Positions 34,685-43,636 of a stretch of DNA of 64,000 nucleotides are shown piece after piece. The DNA lies in assembly GCF_000411255.1 (NCBI RefSeq), contig NZ_KE150412.1, forward strand, positions 2,889,965 through 2,953,964. The letters are read 5' to 3'. Source of the DNA: Paenibacillus sp. HGH0039 (GTDB lineage: Bacteria; Bacillota; Bacilli; Paenibacillales; NBRC-103111). The position numbers and the translations under genes were made by a program. Under the pieces are notes generated by a model. It was not told where the DNA came from. It worked only from the letters and a program-made list of their open reading frames with translations, and did no database searches. Each line of letters begins with the position of its first letter. Position 1 is the first letter of the stretch.

Positions 34685-35692
34685 TTAGTACTGCAGAATA
34701 TCGCTGATACGGATATAAATATCAATATCGTCACCGACTTTATTGGGAGCAAACCCGCTTTCTTTCTCGATGGTCTTTATGAGTCCCCCTCCGGCAATCT
34801 CTATTAAATATTTGCTGTACAGCCCATAAAACTCCTGATCTACAATTTTGCCTTTTATTTGTACGGCATCTGTACTCGGCAGGGGCAGTAAGCTCACTTT
34901 TTCGTTGCGGATATAGGCTATTTTGTTAGCGTCGATGCAATCCTTCAACCGGCTATTTTGGATAATCAACGGGTCGATCCTATTGATATCGCCTATAAAA
35001 TTACACACAAATTCCGTTTTGGACTGATTGTAGACTTCTTGAGGACTGCCGACTTGCTCGACGATTCCATTATTGAAGACCGCAATGCGATCAGACAATG
35101 TTAACGCTTCTTCTTGATCGTGAGTGACATAGATCGTTGTGATCCCGAACTTCTTCTGAAGATTTTTCAACTCATTCCGCAATTGCACCCTTAGCTTGGC
35201 GTCCAAATTGGATAAAGGCTCATCCAGCGCCAGAATACTCGGCTTTAGGACCAGCGCTCTGGCAATAGCTACGCGCTGCTGCTGACCACCGGACAATTCC
35301 GACACTTTCTTAAAAAGCTGGTCCTCCTTCAGATCCACCTTCTGTGCAATGTCCCTCACTTCCCGGTCTATATCGGCCTTCGAAGCCTTTTTGACACGCA
35401 TGCCAAAAGCGAGATTGTCATAAACATTCATCGTCGGAAACAGGGCATAACTCTGGAACACCATGCTGATCTCTCTTTTTTCAATAGGCACATGGGTAAT
35501 ATCTCTGCCGTTCAGCATAATTTGTCCGCTCGTAGGTTTAATAAATCCGACCAGGCTGCGAAGAATCGTTGTTTTTCCACACCCCGACGGACCGAGAAAG
35601 GTAAAAAACTCCCCTTCTTTTATTTGCAGATTGAGGTTTTTGATGGCGTGGAAATGACCGAATTTAATTTGAATTTCATTAAATGTTATCAT
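34685..35692 (-). CDS. ABC transporter ATP-binding protein (FbpC/PotA/PhnT type)
   Basis: 335 residues: Walker A GPSGCGKTT, Q loop in FQSYALFPTM, signature LSGGQQQR, Walker B ILALDEPLSNLD, switch His in YVTHDQEEAL, then a C-terminal TOBE-like part (ends IDIYIRISDILQY). It energises import by the neighbouring permease. I use ATG 35692 (MITFNEIQIKFG); the longer frame starts 13 codons upstream without a site. Confidence 0.93.
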   Translation of the reverse strand: MITFNEIQIKFGHFHAIKNLNLQIKEGEFFTFLGPSGCGKTTILRSLVGFIKPTSGQIMLNGRDITHVPIEKREISMVFQSYALFPTMNVYDNLAFGMRVKKASKADIDREVRDIAQKVDLKEDQLFKKVSELSGGQQQRVAIARALVLKPSILALDEPLSNLDAKLRVQLRNELKNLQKKFGITTIYVTHDQEEALTLSDRIAVFNNGIVEQVGSPQEVYNQSKTEFVCNFIGDINRIDPLIIQNSRLKDCIDANKIAYIRNEKVSLLPLPSTDAVQIKGKIVDQEFYGLYSKYLIEIAGGGLIKTIEKESGFAPNKVGDDIDIYIRISDILQY

Positions 35693-35773
35693 AGTTACCC
35701 CTATCCTTATGTTCTTAAAGAATAACTGCATATTGGCCCCCCAATATGCAGTCTGTCGTTCATCTCGCTTTGT

Positions 35774-36871
35774 TTATTTCATGATCTGTAATTCAATTTT
35801 CTCTACCCATTTTCCAATGTTGCCGGCAACAAAGCCCCAGTCCATAGGCTGTGCTTTTAAATTGGCATATAAGGCCTTTACGGACTCATTAGCCTTTGCG
35901 GCAGCTTGGGTATTCGCAGGCATAGAATTAAATTTAGAGGCAAATTCCCCTTGGACTTCAGCGGTCCCTATCCACTCGACGAACCGTTCTGCCGTTGCTT
36001 TCTTCTTCGTACCGTTAATAATAGCCGCATGCTCCACAATCATAGGCACGCCGATTTGCGGACTTACGATGCTTGCTTTCACTTTATACTGTTCTTCCTT
36101 CTTGCTCAGTGTGCCGGAAACCACCGCTCCAAGGGGCGTTTTTCCGCTTGCCAAATTGGCGTAGAAGTCTTCCCCTTCTACCGCTCTTACCCCGTTGTCA
36201 AACAATTGCTTAACTTCATTCCAGCCTTCCTTGGAAATGCCGAGTTCACCGTTCGGATCCTGATACCGGGTCAGAATTCCCGCGACTACGAGCTGCGGCG
36301 TAATTTGTCCAAGCAGGGTAGGGGCTTCATATTTGCCCTTAAACGCTGGATTTTTGTAGAGCTCCGTCCAATCCTTCGGTGCGGTTTCGGCTGTAAATTT
36401 ACTCGGATTGTAGCTAAGCAGAATAGCCTGCTTCACTAGACCGTGATAAAAGCCGTCCGGGTCGTTTAAGCCCGGCTCTACATCTCCGGCCCATTTCGGA
36501 ACATACTTGGACAGGACATTTTCTTTCTTCAAATTTTCATAAAGCATGTTGTTCAAGCCGAACACAACGTCTGCAATCGGATTGTTCTTCTCGGCAATCA
36601 ACCGGTTGGTTAAGTTGGCACCGCCTGCGCCGACAAGCTCAATCTCGAAGCCGGAGCTTTTCGCTTTCTCGACTAACCATTCGCCGCGGCCATCCGAATT
36701 CGCATTTGTATAAACAATCAGCTTCTCATTCTTAACCGGTGCAGATGCAGACGGCGCATTGGTCGAAGGGGTAGTCCCATCCGCATTCCCGTTGTTATTG
36801 GTGCCACCGCAAGCCGTTACCGCCAGACATAGGATCGTTAGTAAAGATGCGCTTACCATTTTTTTAAACAT
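35774..36871 (-). CDS. extracellular solute-binding lipoprotein of the ABC importer
   Basis: A 365-residue lipoprotein: signal peptide with lipobox VTAC (Cys21), a Ser/Pro-rich linker, then EKLIVYTNANSDGRGEWLVEKAKSSG, ADVVFGLNN, and PMIVEHAAIINGTKKKATAERFVEW. This is the FbpA/PhnS-like binding-protein type, used for iron(III), thiamine, polyamines or phosphonates. The typical tyrosines for ferric iron are not obvious. With a PhnP-like hydrolase in the same operon, a phosphorus compound is a reasonable guess for the ligand. Confidence 0.92.
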   Translation of the reverse strand: MFKKMVSASLLTILCLAVTACGGTNNNGNADGTTPSTNAPSASAPVKNEKLIVYTNANSDGRGEWLVEKAKSSGFEIELVGAGGANLTNRLIAEKNNPIADVVFGLNNMLYENLKKENVLSKYVPKWAGDVEPGLNDPDGFYHGLVKQAILLSYNPSKFTAETAPKDWTELYKNPAFKGKYEAPTLLGQITPQLVVAGILTRYQDPNGELGISKEGWNEVKQLFDNGVRAVEGEDFYANLASGKTPLGAVVSGTLSKKEEQYKVKASIVSPQIGVPMIVEHAAIINGTKKKATAERFVEWIGTAEVQGEFASKFNSMPANTQAAAKANESVKALYANLKAQPMDWGFVAGNIGKWVEKIELQIMK

Positions 36872-36973
36872 TCTTTGTCACACTCCCTATTCATGTAGGT
36901 GGATTTTTTATAAACCATGGTAATTCGCAACGGAGCATGACTCGAAGGAATCCTTTGTTCCGCCTCTGTATGG

Positions 36974-37792
36974 CTAGATGTGAAAGATCATTCCGTCATG
37001 GGCCACCACGATCCCCGCGGGTTTGAATATGTCTTCAAATTCATCGTGAAGCAGTTTGGAATTATGACTAAAGTGCGTGACGATGATGTGCCCTTCCTCT
37101 TTTAAAATATGTTCATTCCGAAACTCACGCTGAGCCTCCAGCACCGTCTCGATGCACATATGATTGCGATCACGAGATTTCCCGGTGTACCCGTGCGTGC
37201 AGTCGAGTATGGCACCATCCAAATTTCTTCCCTTTAACCATGCCCACGTCGCTTCCGGAAACCAGCCCGAATCATGTCCGTACAGCAGGCTTTTGCCCTC
37301 CTTTTCGATCACGTACAACAAGCATGTTTCCATCCTGTCATGGTCCGCCAGCAGGGGTGTAACCCTTGCATCGCCTACCGTTATCGTCTCAAATGGGCGA
37401 AGGAGATGAAATGCAAACCGCTCTCCCTCAAATCGGCCGATGGCAGCGCGCGTATGATGCATCACGGCATCGTTTCCGTAAATATGCAGCGGATACGGAA
37501 GGTCATGAGCAATTCCCGCTCTTCGGCATTCCAAATCATAAGCGTTATAATGATCCGAGTGCGTATGGGTGACGAGCAGGTGCTGGATTGCGCCCAAATC
37601 AATGTTGTCCCGAAGCGCCTGCATATAAGAATCGGGACCGTAGTCGAACTTGATTACATCGTCAATGATGGCCGAGCTTCGCGTACGAATATTTTTTCCC
37701 CCAAGCTCTCGTGCTTTGAGGCAGTACTCACAGCGGCAAAATGCATTCGGAAAGCCCTCTGCAGCCGCGGTTCCCAGAAAATGAATTTTCAT
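36974..37792 (-). CDS. MBL-fold hydrolase, PhnP-like (phosphodiesterase)
   Basis: A 272-residue metallo-beta-lactamase-fold protein: MKIHFLGTAAAEGFPNAFCRCEYC, then THTHSDHYN (metal ligands), DHD, and a late VTHFSHNSKLLHDEF. The Cys cluster CRCEYC near residue 19-24 matches the structural zinc site of PhnP, which opens 1,2-cyclic ribose phosphates in phosphonate breakdown. ATG 37792 follows AAGGAG by five bases. Between the regulator gene (20 bp) and the binding-protein gene (102 bp), so it is likely to act on the imported compound. Confidence 0.88.
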   Translation of the reverse strand: MKIHFLGTAAAEGFPNAFCRCEYCLKARELGGKNIRTRSSAIIDDVIKFDYGPDSYMQALRDNIDLGAIQHLLVTHTHSDHYNAYDLECRRAGIAHDLPYPLHIYGNDAVMHHTRAAIGRFEGERFAFHLLRPFETITVGDARVTPLLADHDRMETCLLYVIEKEGKSLLYGHDSGWFPEATWAWLKGRNLDGAILDCTHGYTGKSRDRNHMCIETVLEAQREFRNEHILKEEGHIIVTHFSHNSKLLHDEFEDIFKPAGIVVAHDGMIFHI

Positions 37793-37812
37793 ATAAACTC
37801 CTTCGGTCAATC

Positions 37813-38961
37813 CTAAAGAACGGATTTCCTCTCTACGATCGTCGTTTGAATTTTGATGGTAATCTGTTTCTCAAGAGAATGTTTAACCCTCTTCATAAGA
37901 AGATTAAATGCCGATTGGGCAAGCTGCTCCGTATCCTGTCTGACCGTTGTAAGAGGAATCGGAGCTAACGCGGATAATTGGATGTCAGAGAACCCGACAA
38001 TAGAAAGCTTGTCAGGGACAGGAATCCCCATACGCAAAGCTGTATATAAGGTTGAAATGGCAACATGATCATCCCCGCACATAAGAGCTGTCATCTGCGG
38101 ATTTTCATGAATAAACCGTTCCTGTTCCGGGTCGCCCTCGTTAATATGACTTGGATTGCAAGGCACGCTTTTAAAAAGAATAGATTGGTTTTTGACAGGA
38201 ATCGCATGATCAAGCAGCGCCTGGATATAACCTTGATACCGCTCCTCCCTGCTAGTGATATTATCGATCGAGTTCGACGTGTATCCGATTTCCCTGTGTC
38301 CCTTCTCGATCAAATACCGGGTCATCTGGTAAGAGCCCAGGTAATGATCGTGATACACGCAATCAATCTGAACCTCACGAAAAATTCGGTCAATAATAAC
38401 AATTGGAAACTGCTGCAATTTCAACCTCAGCACTTGGTCACTGCATGTCTTGCGTCCCTGGGGAAATAAAATGATGCCGCTTATTCCCCCATCGACAAGC
38501 CTCTGCAGGCAGCGATCCTCATCCTCTTTATTCTGGCTGATCTTCAGAATAAGATCGCAATCGTGCTTACGCGCTTCGATCTCGGCCGCCGCAATAATTC
38601 TTGAAGTGTAATCAGATAGATGGGGCACGATGAGAGCTATCTGATTACACTGCTTCTCTTTTGTTGCGATTGGAAGCGCTTTCTTATCTGCCGAGAGCAG
38701 TCCGCTTTCAAGCACTCCGTCCTGGTTTCCGGAAAGGAAGGTCCCTCTTCTCGGCAAACGGTACACCAGACCCTGCTCAGCCAATTGTTCCAGCGCCAGC
38801 TTACTCGTCATCCGGCTTACGCCGAACAGCTTCGCAAGCTCTCCTTCTGAAGGAACGGGGTCATGCGGCTGAAGCCTGCGGCTCCGGATAATCTCTATGA
38901 CCTTATCGGCAATTTGCAGATACAGCAGATTCGGTTTCTTTGACGCCTGTACATTTTTCAT
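37813..38961 (-). CDS. GntR/LacI hybrid transcriptional regulator (AraR-like)
   Basis: 382 residues: an N-terminal GntR winged helix (LLYLQIADKVIEIIRSRRLQPHDPVPSEGELAKLFGVSRMTSKLALEQLAEQGLVYRL) and a C-terminal sugar-binding-like domain (IALIVPHLSDYTSRIIAAAEIEARKHDCDL, ALMCGDDHVAISTLYTALRMGI). This layout is known from AraR, which senses a sugar. It heads the PhnP/ABC operon and probably represses it until a sugar-like or sugar-phosphate ligand binds. A group of TGACAT half-sites is found upstream. Confidence 0.9.
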   Translation of the reverse strand: MKNVQASKKPNLLYLQIADKVIEIIRSRRLQPHDPVPSEGELAKLFGVSRMTSKLALEQLAEQGLVYRLPRRGTFLSGNQDGVLESGLLSADKKALPIATKEKQCNQIALIVPHLSDYTSRIIAAAEIEARKHDCDLILKISQNKEDEDRCLQRLVDGGISGIILFPQGRKTCSDQVLRLKLQQFPIVIIDRIFREVQIDCVYHDHYLGSYQMTRYLIEKGHREIGYTSNSIDNITSREERYQGYIQALLDHAIPVKNQSILFKSVPCNPSHINEGDPEQERFIHENPQMTALMCGDDHVAISTLYTALRMGIPVPDKLSIVGFSDIQLSALAPIPLTTVRQDTEQLAQSAFNLLMKRVKHSLEKQITIKIQTTIVERKSVL

Positions 38962-39102
38962 CTAAGGTTTTCCCGGGCCAGTGATCTCTCGTGATTGATG
39001 GTATATCTGTCGGCATATTTATCCATAGGTGTCGGACTTTCCCCTTCCTGGGTTATTGGGCGTCACTTTACTTGTCTTCCTTGTTCCTTGCTGCTTACTG
39101 TA

Positions 39103-39166
39103 AATGTCACCGCTTTAGGTGATCTAAAATGAGCTTACTTAATGTCACTGACATATTCAATGACAT
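39103..39166 (-). promoter_or_regulatory. cluster of ATGTCA/TGACAT half-sites, probable operator
   Basis: ATGTCACTGACAT (39142-39154) is a perfect palindrome around one C. Further half-sites are ATGTCA at 39103-39108 and TGACAT at 39161-39166. They lie 140-205 bp before the regulator start. The rest of 38962-39426 shows no gene. Confidence 0.55.
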
Positions 39167-39292
39167 ACGTATTAAAAATGTGTAAATAAAGCATTTTTCA
39201 TCAAAATTTCTTGATAAATCGACGATTCCTATATCAATGGAACCAATATTTTCATAATCTAACATATGCAAAATTGACTCTTATGTATATAT

Positions 39293-39347
39293 AGAAAGGG
39301 GCTGTCCCCACCCGTCATCTCAGATGACCGGGAGACAGCCCCTTTCT
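39293..39347 (-). terminator. terminator of the methyltransferase-TPR gene
   Basis: A 14-bp perfect outer stem (39293-39306 with 39334-39347) encloses a second stem-loop; on the minus strand it is followed by ATATATA rather than a clean T run. Confidence 0.7.
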
Positions 39348-39426
39348 GCTATAGCCAACTTTGTTTTCCCCAAGTCAGCTATAGCACAAATCGTGTGCAG
39401 AACTTTTTTCAACTACTGCTGCTTGA

Positions 39427-40980
39427 TTAGGGTTTATCAAAATGGCTGATCAACGCCAATGCCTCTTCATGGTCAGGCTCAAGTTCTAATAATTTTCGCA
39501 TGTACCCCAAGGCATCTTCAACTAACTCCAGCTCGAAACAGCATATGGCCAGACAATAAAACACGGTTGATACGACCTCGTCTTGCTCTTCTTCTACCGA
39601 AATTTCCAAATATCGTTTGGAGTGCTCGTACATGTCCATCTCAAACAGGATCAATCCGGCATCGAGCGCCAGATCGTAACGCTGCTCCATGACGTAGTAG
39701 GAGGACCACATCAGCTCTATGCCTCTCAACAAATCCTGCTTTTCTTCATCGCTTGCATCCTGTAACAGACTGGAGATCTGTTTCGTGCTCTGAATGAAAA
39801 ATTCCGCATCATATCCGCCCAATCGCCAAAAGCTTAAGATCTGCTCCAGCCGCATTCTGTCCAGATTGCGATCTACCCACCCCTTCATACTAAAAAATTC
39901 ATCCGGACCAAAGCGTTCGATGCATCGACGATAAGCCAATCTCATATTGGGATAGTCTATTGGTTTGTCCAAATGGAGGATACAGCCGACATTTATATTT
40001 TTATAATGGTGGGGGGGAAATAACGCCTCGGCTCCTCTTTGTTCGAAGAAATGTAGAAGCGCATGGTAGTTGGCCGTTAAAGAAAAACTTCCATGTAAGA
40101 CCAACTCCGGCGGTTCCGCGAATTTCCAATTTTCCAGTAAGTGATCTCCTTTGTCTGCTGTTATGAGCAGGAACCCCTTCTGAGATAACGAATTCAAACG
40201 CTGTAAACAAGTTATTCCCGCGGCAGGAAATAAAATATGCGAGTCTTCCAGCTGTTCCTGATAAATGGAAATGACATCACGGTAAGGATAGGTATCCTGT
40301 TCGTACTCAGGCGCCCGTCGATGCTCATAGTGTAAAGTGATTTGATCTAACCACTCCGATGGTTTAAGGGAATCCTGATTTTCGGGATATTCGACGTCAA
40401 CATCCGCTTCATAAATTTGCCCCTCACTCACATAAATCAACTCTTGTGGAATGCCATCGAAAAAGTAATTGGCCACAATGATTACCGGTTGTTTTAAAGC
40501 TCCTTCGCTAATGGTTGTACCTGATACAACGAGGTTCAGTACCGTGTCATGGACAGCATCAAATTGCGCAAAATCCAGCAATCCCTCGGTAATAAAAGAT
40601 TGTAGAGCCGGATGTTCCTTCCAAGCCATAACGTTGTTCATCGCCAAATCCGTCATGATATAGCGGAACGGAGGAAGCGATATCCCCGCGTAGTCTCTCA
40701 ACTGACACAACTCATGCAGCACATGGTAAGCAAAACGTCCCGCTCCAGCTCCAAGCTCCACAATCAAAACAGGCTCGGAACCAGATTCCTTATTCGCCCG
40801 GTCTTGAAGAAACCCGAAAATCATTTCCGCATAGGCAGCGGCGATCATCGGATTGCTCGTTATATATTGAGGGACTTGGTCGTTGTTCCAAGCCTTCGTT
40901 CCCGCTTCTTCATAATATTTTCGCTGGATATTCCATATAGGCGCTTCACTGAAGCGGTAACGTTGTTTATTCTTTGTCAT
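39427..40980 (-). CDS. MidA-like SAM-dependent methyltransferase with TPR C-terminus
   Basis: 517 residues. The N-terminal part resembles the MidA/NDUFAF7 (SAM-MT) family: FGFLQDRANKESG, VLIVELGAGAGRFAYHVLHEL (cofactor loop), and VIIVANYFFDGIPQELIYV. From about residue 390 helical repeats follow, with clear TPR-like units (LALDAGLILFEMDMYEHSKRYLEI; TVFYCLAICCFELELVEDALGYMRKLLELEPDHEEAL). Methylation of a protein partner held by the TPRs is a reasonable inference; the target is unknown. Monocistronic. Confidence 0.78.
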   Translation of the reverse strand: MTKNKQRYRFSEAPIWNIQRKYYEEAGTKAWNNDQVPQYITSNPMIAAAYAEMIFGFLQDRANKESGSEPVLIVELGAGAGRFAYHVLHELCQLRDYAGISLPPFRYIMTDLAMNNVMAWKEHPALQSFITEGLLDFAQFDAVHDTVLNLVVSGTTISEGALKQPVIIVANYFFDGIPQELIYVSEGQIYEADVDVEYPENQDSLKPSEWLDQITLHYEHRRAPEYEQDTYPYRDVISIYQEQLEDSHILFPAAGITCLQRLNSLSQKGFLLITADKGDHLLENWKFAEPPELVLHGSFSLTANYHALLHFFEQRGAEALFPPHHYKNINVGCILHLDKPIDYPNMRLAYRRCIERFGPDEFFSMKGWVDRNLDRMRLEQILSFWRLGGYDAEFFIQSTKQISSLLQDASDEEKQDLLRGIELMWSSYYVMEQRYDLALDAGLILFEMDMYEHSKRYLEISVEEEQDEVVSTVFYCLAICCFELELVEDALGYMRKLLELEPDHEEALALISHFDKP

Positions 40981-41224
40981 TTAATCGATCCTGCTCTCTG
41001 AAAGTCATTTAATGATCTCTACCTATAACTTACTTCAATAAGTCCCTTTTTTATACACATTGCTCTTCTGTTAGAACGGCCGCCCTATGCAATACTAGTG
41101 ATCAGAACCCTTTATTTTCCCCACATGTTCTCAAGGCTTCTCCTTATGTTACTATTAACTGAACTTATAAAAAAGAGATTCTTACGAAGCCGCACTTCAC
41201 CGGTGAAACGAGGAGGTTGTCAAT

Positions 41225-41863
41225 TTGAGCAAAAAGCAATTCATTGCAAGATGGAACGACGCTCAAATCGCTGAAGCGAACCGGGCATTGGCCGCTGTTA
41301 CAGGCAAATCAAACCTGCATAAAAAGGAACGCCTTTTCCCTTCCTCCCCTTTCGGGCAGACAGCTGCCGGGTTAGAGGATTTTCGGGGAGTCGAATTGAC
41401 AGAGACGATTCAGTACCTGACCGTACAGGGAGTCGATCTGTCTTATGCCCGTTTCGCGGAAGCTGCAAGTTTAAACACCTCAACATTTACGAATTGCGGC
41501 TTTAACATGATAAAACTGGACAGCCGGTATGTGACACGTGAATTCAGCCGCTGCTCGTTTCGGGGAGCCAAGCTTAATAATGCCAGGATCAGCGAACGAT
41601 TTGAGGATTGCGACTTTACGGGAAGTAATTTAAGCAAAGCCATAGCAAACGACGTATCGTTCATACGATGCCGTTTTTCCGATGTTAATTTTCGCGGCGC
41701 TATGTTTATGTATTGCCGGTTTGAGGAATGCAGCTTTGAAGGGGCTGTTTTTCATAACGGCTCGTTAGCCGGAAGCCGTTTTACGGGAGAGACCGACTTG
41801 CTTCCAGTTTGGGGAAATACGATACTGGATGGCGTCAAAGTCAACGGGGAGAGACTGGCTTAG
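41225..41863 (+). CDS. pentapeptide repeat protein
   Basis: 212 residues. From about residue 75 the chain follows the five-residue beta-helix pattern: FTNCGF, FSRCSFRGAKLNNARI, FEDCDFTGSNLSKA, FIRCRFSDVNFRGAMF, FEECSFEGAVF. Proteins of this fold include DNA-gyrase protectors (Qnr-like), but many have no known role. The N-terminal 70 residues are not repetitive. The TTG start follows GAGGAGG by eight bases. A MerR gene follows 71 bases later and may be co-transcribed. Confidence 0.85.
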   Translation: MSKKQFIARWNDAQIAEANRALAAVTGKSNLHKKERLFPSSPFGQTAAGLEDFRGVELTETIQYLTVQGVDLSYARFAEAASLNTSTFTNCGFNMIKLDSRYVTREFSRCSFRGAKLNNARISERFEDCDFTGSNLSKAIANDVSFIRCRFSDVNFRGAMFMYCRFEECSFEGAVFHNGSLAGSRFTGETDLLPVWGNTILDGVKVNGERLA

Positions 41864-41934
41864 CCTTACTGATCTGCACGATAATCCGAATACCCTATAG
41901 AACATTTGAGGATAAGAAAGGAGGCCATTATAGA

Positions 41935-42756
41935 ATGCTAAAGATCAGTGATTTCTCCAAGTTGAGCGGTGTTTCTGTCAAAGCACTAAGATTTTACAAT
42001 CGTTTAAAACTGCTTGAGCCGGCTGCCATAGACCCTGCTAACGGCTATCGGTACTATGCTCAAAAGCAGCTTCTAACCGTTAAGCGCATTACCGCCTTTA
42101 AAGAACATGGATTTACGCTGGATCAAATCAAACACTTCCTGGATGAGGACGCAATACCCGACGTAAAACTAAAGTTAGTCGATAAAAAGAAAGAACTTGA
42201 GCGTTCCATCCTGGAAGCACAGCAGCAGTTGAACGAAATCAATAACAGGATTACCCGTGTTGAAGAAGCGGATAACCGCCGGCAGGAAACGCCGATAACC
42301 GTTCGTAACGTACAACCTCAACTTATGGCTTCTATTCGTGATATTGTTCCACGTACGCACCTATGCCTTCTGCTTGACGAGCTCACCCGGTACGTCAATT
42401 CCTATGGGGAGGACGAAGGACGAGATTTGACGATTTTATGGCACGATCCTAACAACTCAGATACGGAACAAGCCGATCTTGAGGTTGCCGTACCGTTAAC
42501 AAAGGCTATTCCAAGCAACGGAAGAGTGAACGTCCGCCTTATGCCCGAGTTAAAAGCGGCCGCTTCCCTTGTGCACCTCTGCAATCCTTACGACAACTTT
42601 TGCCTTGCCGCCGATCAGCTAGTTTCGTGGATCTCATCTCAAGGCTATGTCCGATCCTCTAAAGAGCCGATCCGTGAAACTTATTTAACTTCGGACAAAG
42701 ATATTTACGGAAAAATGAGATTGGCTGAATTGCTCATTCCCCTTGAGCTTGGATAA
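41935..42756 (+). CDS. MerR family regulator with GyrI-like effector domain
   Basis: 273 residues: MerR winged helix (LKISDFSKLSGVSVKALRFY, GYRYYAQKQL), a coiled coil at about 75-120, then a C-terminal domain like those of BmrR and GyrI (EVAVPLTKAI, RLMPELKAAASLVHLC, PIRETYL, LAELLIPLE). Such regulators bind drugs or other small molecules. The ATG follows AAAGGAGG; the upstream frame inside the pentapeptide gene is not used. A long-spacer promoter directly downstream suggests it activates the dehydrogenase gene. Confidence 0.9.
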   Translation: MLKISDFSKLSGVSVKALRFYNRLKLLEPAAIDPANGYRYYAQKQLLTVKRITAFKEHGFTLDQIKHFLDEDAIPDVKLKLVDKKKELERSILEAQQQLNEINNRITRVEEADNRRQETPITVRNVQPQLMASIRDIVPRTHLCLLLDELTRYVNSYGEDEGRDLTILWHDPNNSDTEQADLEVAVPLTKAIPSNGRVNVRLMPELKAAASLVHLCNPYDNFCLAADQLVSWISSQGYVRSSKEPIRETYLTSDKDIYGKMRLAELLIPLELG

Positions 42757-42763
42757 ACTCGTC

Positions 42764-42795
42764 TTGACTCTCCCCTTTACGGGAAGGTGTACAGT
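42764..42795 (+). promoter_or_regulatory. MerR-type promoter/operator of the dehydrogenase gene
   Basis: TTGACT (42764-42769) and TACAGT (42790-42795) are 20 bp apart, with the imperfect dyad CTCCCC...GGGAAGG in the spacer. This is the shape of promoters activated by BmrR/TipA-like MerR proteins, and a MerR gene ends directly upstream. Confidence 0.8.
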
Positions 42796-42825
42796 AGCAC
42801 TACACATCATAAAGGAGTGAGAGCT

Positions 42826-43590
42826 ATGAAACGATTGGAAGGAAAAATTGCATTAGTCACAGGCGGAAGCCGCGGTATCGGAAAAGCAATTTCGCTGCGA
42901 CTGGCGCAAGAGGGTGCTCTGGTTATCGTTCACTATGGCAGCCGCCGTGCTGCGGGAGAGGAAGTTGTCCGGGCCATTGAAGCCCAAGGCGGAAGGGCTT
43001 TGGCCCTAGGAGCAAATCTCGAAACCTTTGCCGGGGTAACGGATTTGGTTCAAACCATGGAGCAAACGCTCCTTCGCCTAACAGGTCAGAACCGGATCGA
43101 TATCCTCGTTAATAACGCCGGCATAGGAACTTCCAAAACATTGGAGGAAACCACAGAGGAGGATTTCGACGCGATATTTGCCGTGAATGTAAAAGCGCCG
43201 TTTTTCCTCGTCCAGCAGTCCTTGCAGCTTCTGCGTGACGGAGGGCGAATTATCAATACCTCTTCAGGCGTTACGCGAATTGCATATCCTCATATTATGG
43301 CGTACAACTTGACGAAAGGTGCCATCAACACGTTTACCCTGCATCTTGCGAAGCTATTAGGGCCTCGTGGGATTACCGTTAATGCCGTGCTCCCCGGCAT
43401 CGTCGATACGGACGTGAACGCAGAATGGCTGCATACACCGGAAGGACAGCAACATGCGGCCGAAATGTCTGCCCTCGGCAGAGTCGGCGAGCCTTCGGAT
43501 ATTGCGGACATCGTGGCTTTCCTCTCTTCATCGGACGCCCGTTGGGTTACCGGACAGATGGTCGATGCCACCGGCGGGTCGCATTTATAA
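42826..43590 (+). CDS. SDR family oxidoreductase
   Basis: A 254-residue classical dehydrogenase: TGGSRGIG, HYGSRR after strand 2 (NADPH-type), NNAGIG, NTSSGVTR with the catalytic Ser, and YNLTK. It is clearly a paralogue of 22757-23521, sharing the pattern through WVTGQMVDATGGSHL. Start ATG follows AAAGGAG. A MerR-type promoter in front makes it a likely target of the adjacent regulator; it may reduce a reactive carbonyl compound, but that is inference. Confidence 0.93.
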   Translation: MKRLEGKIALVTGGSRGIGKAISLRLAQEGALVIVHYGSRRAAGEEVVRAIEAQGGRALALGANLETFAGVTDLVQTMEQTLLRLTGQNRIDILVNNAGIGTSKTLEETTEEDFDAIFAVNVKAPFFLVQQSLQLLRDGGRIINTSSGVTRIAYPHIMAYNLTKGAINTFTLHLAKLLGPRGITVNAVLPGIVDTDVNAEWLHTPEGQQHAAEMSALGRVGEPSDIADIVAFLSSSDARWVTGQMVDATGGSHL

Positions 43591-43597
43591 GTGCAAT

Positions 43598-43636
43598 CAA
43601 CAGCTCTTCCAAGCAAGATGGAGGAGCTGTTTTTAT
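43598..43636 (+). terminator. terminator of the dehydrogenase gene
   Basis: AACAGCTC / GAGCTGTT with further inner pairing, followed by TTTT. Confidence 0.75.

Noticed and set aside
39293..39347. End of an insertion sequence
   Set aside because: Although long, the inverted repeat is a single hairpin behind a gene stop with no transposase nearby; a terminator is simpler.
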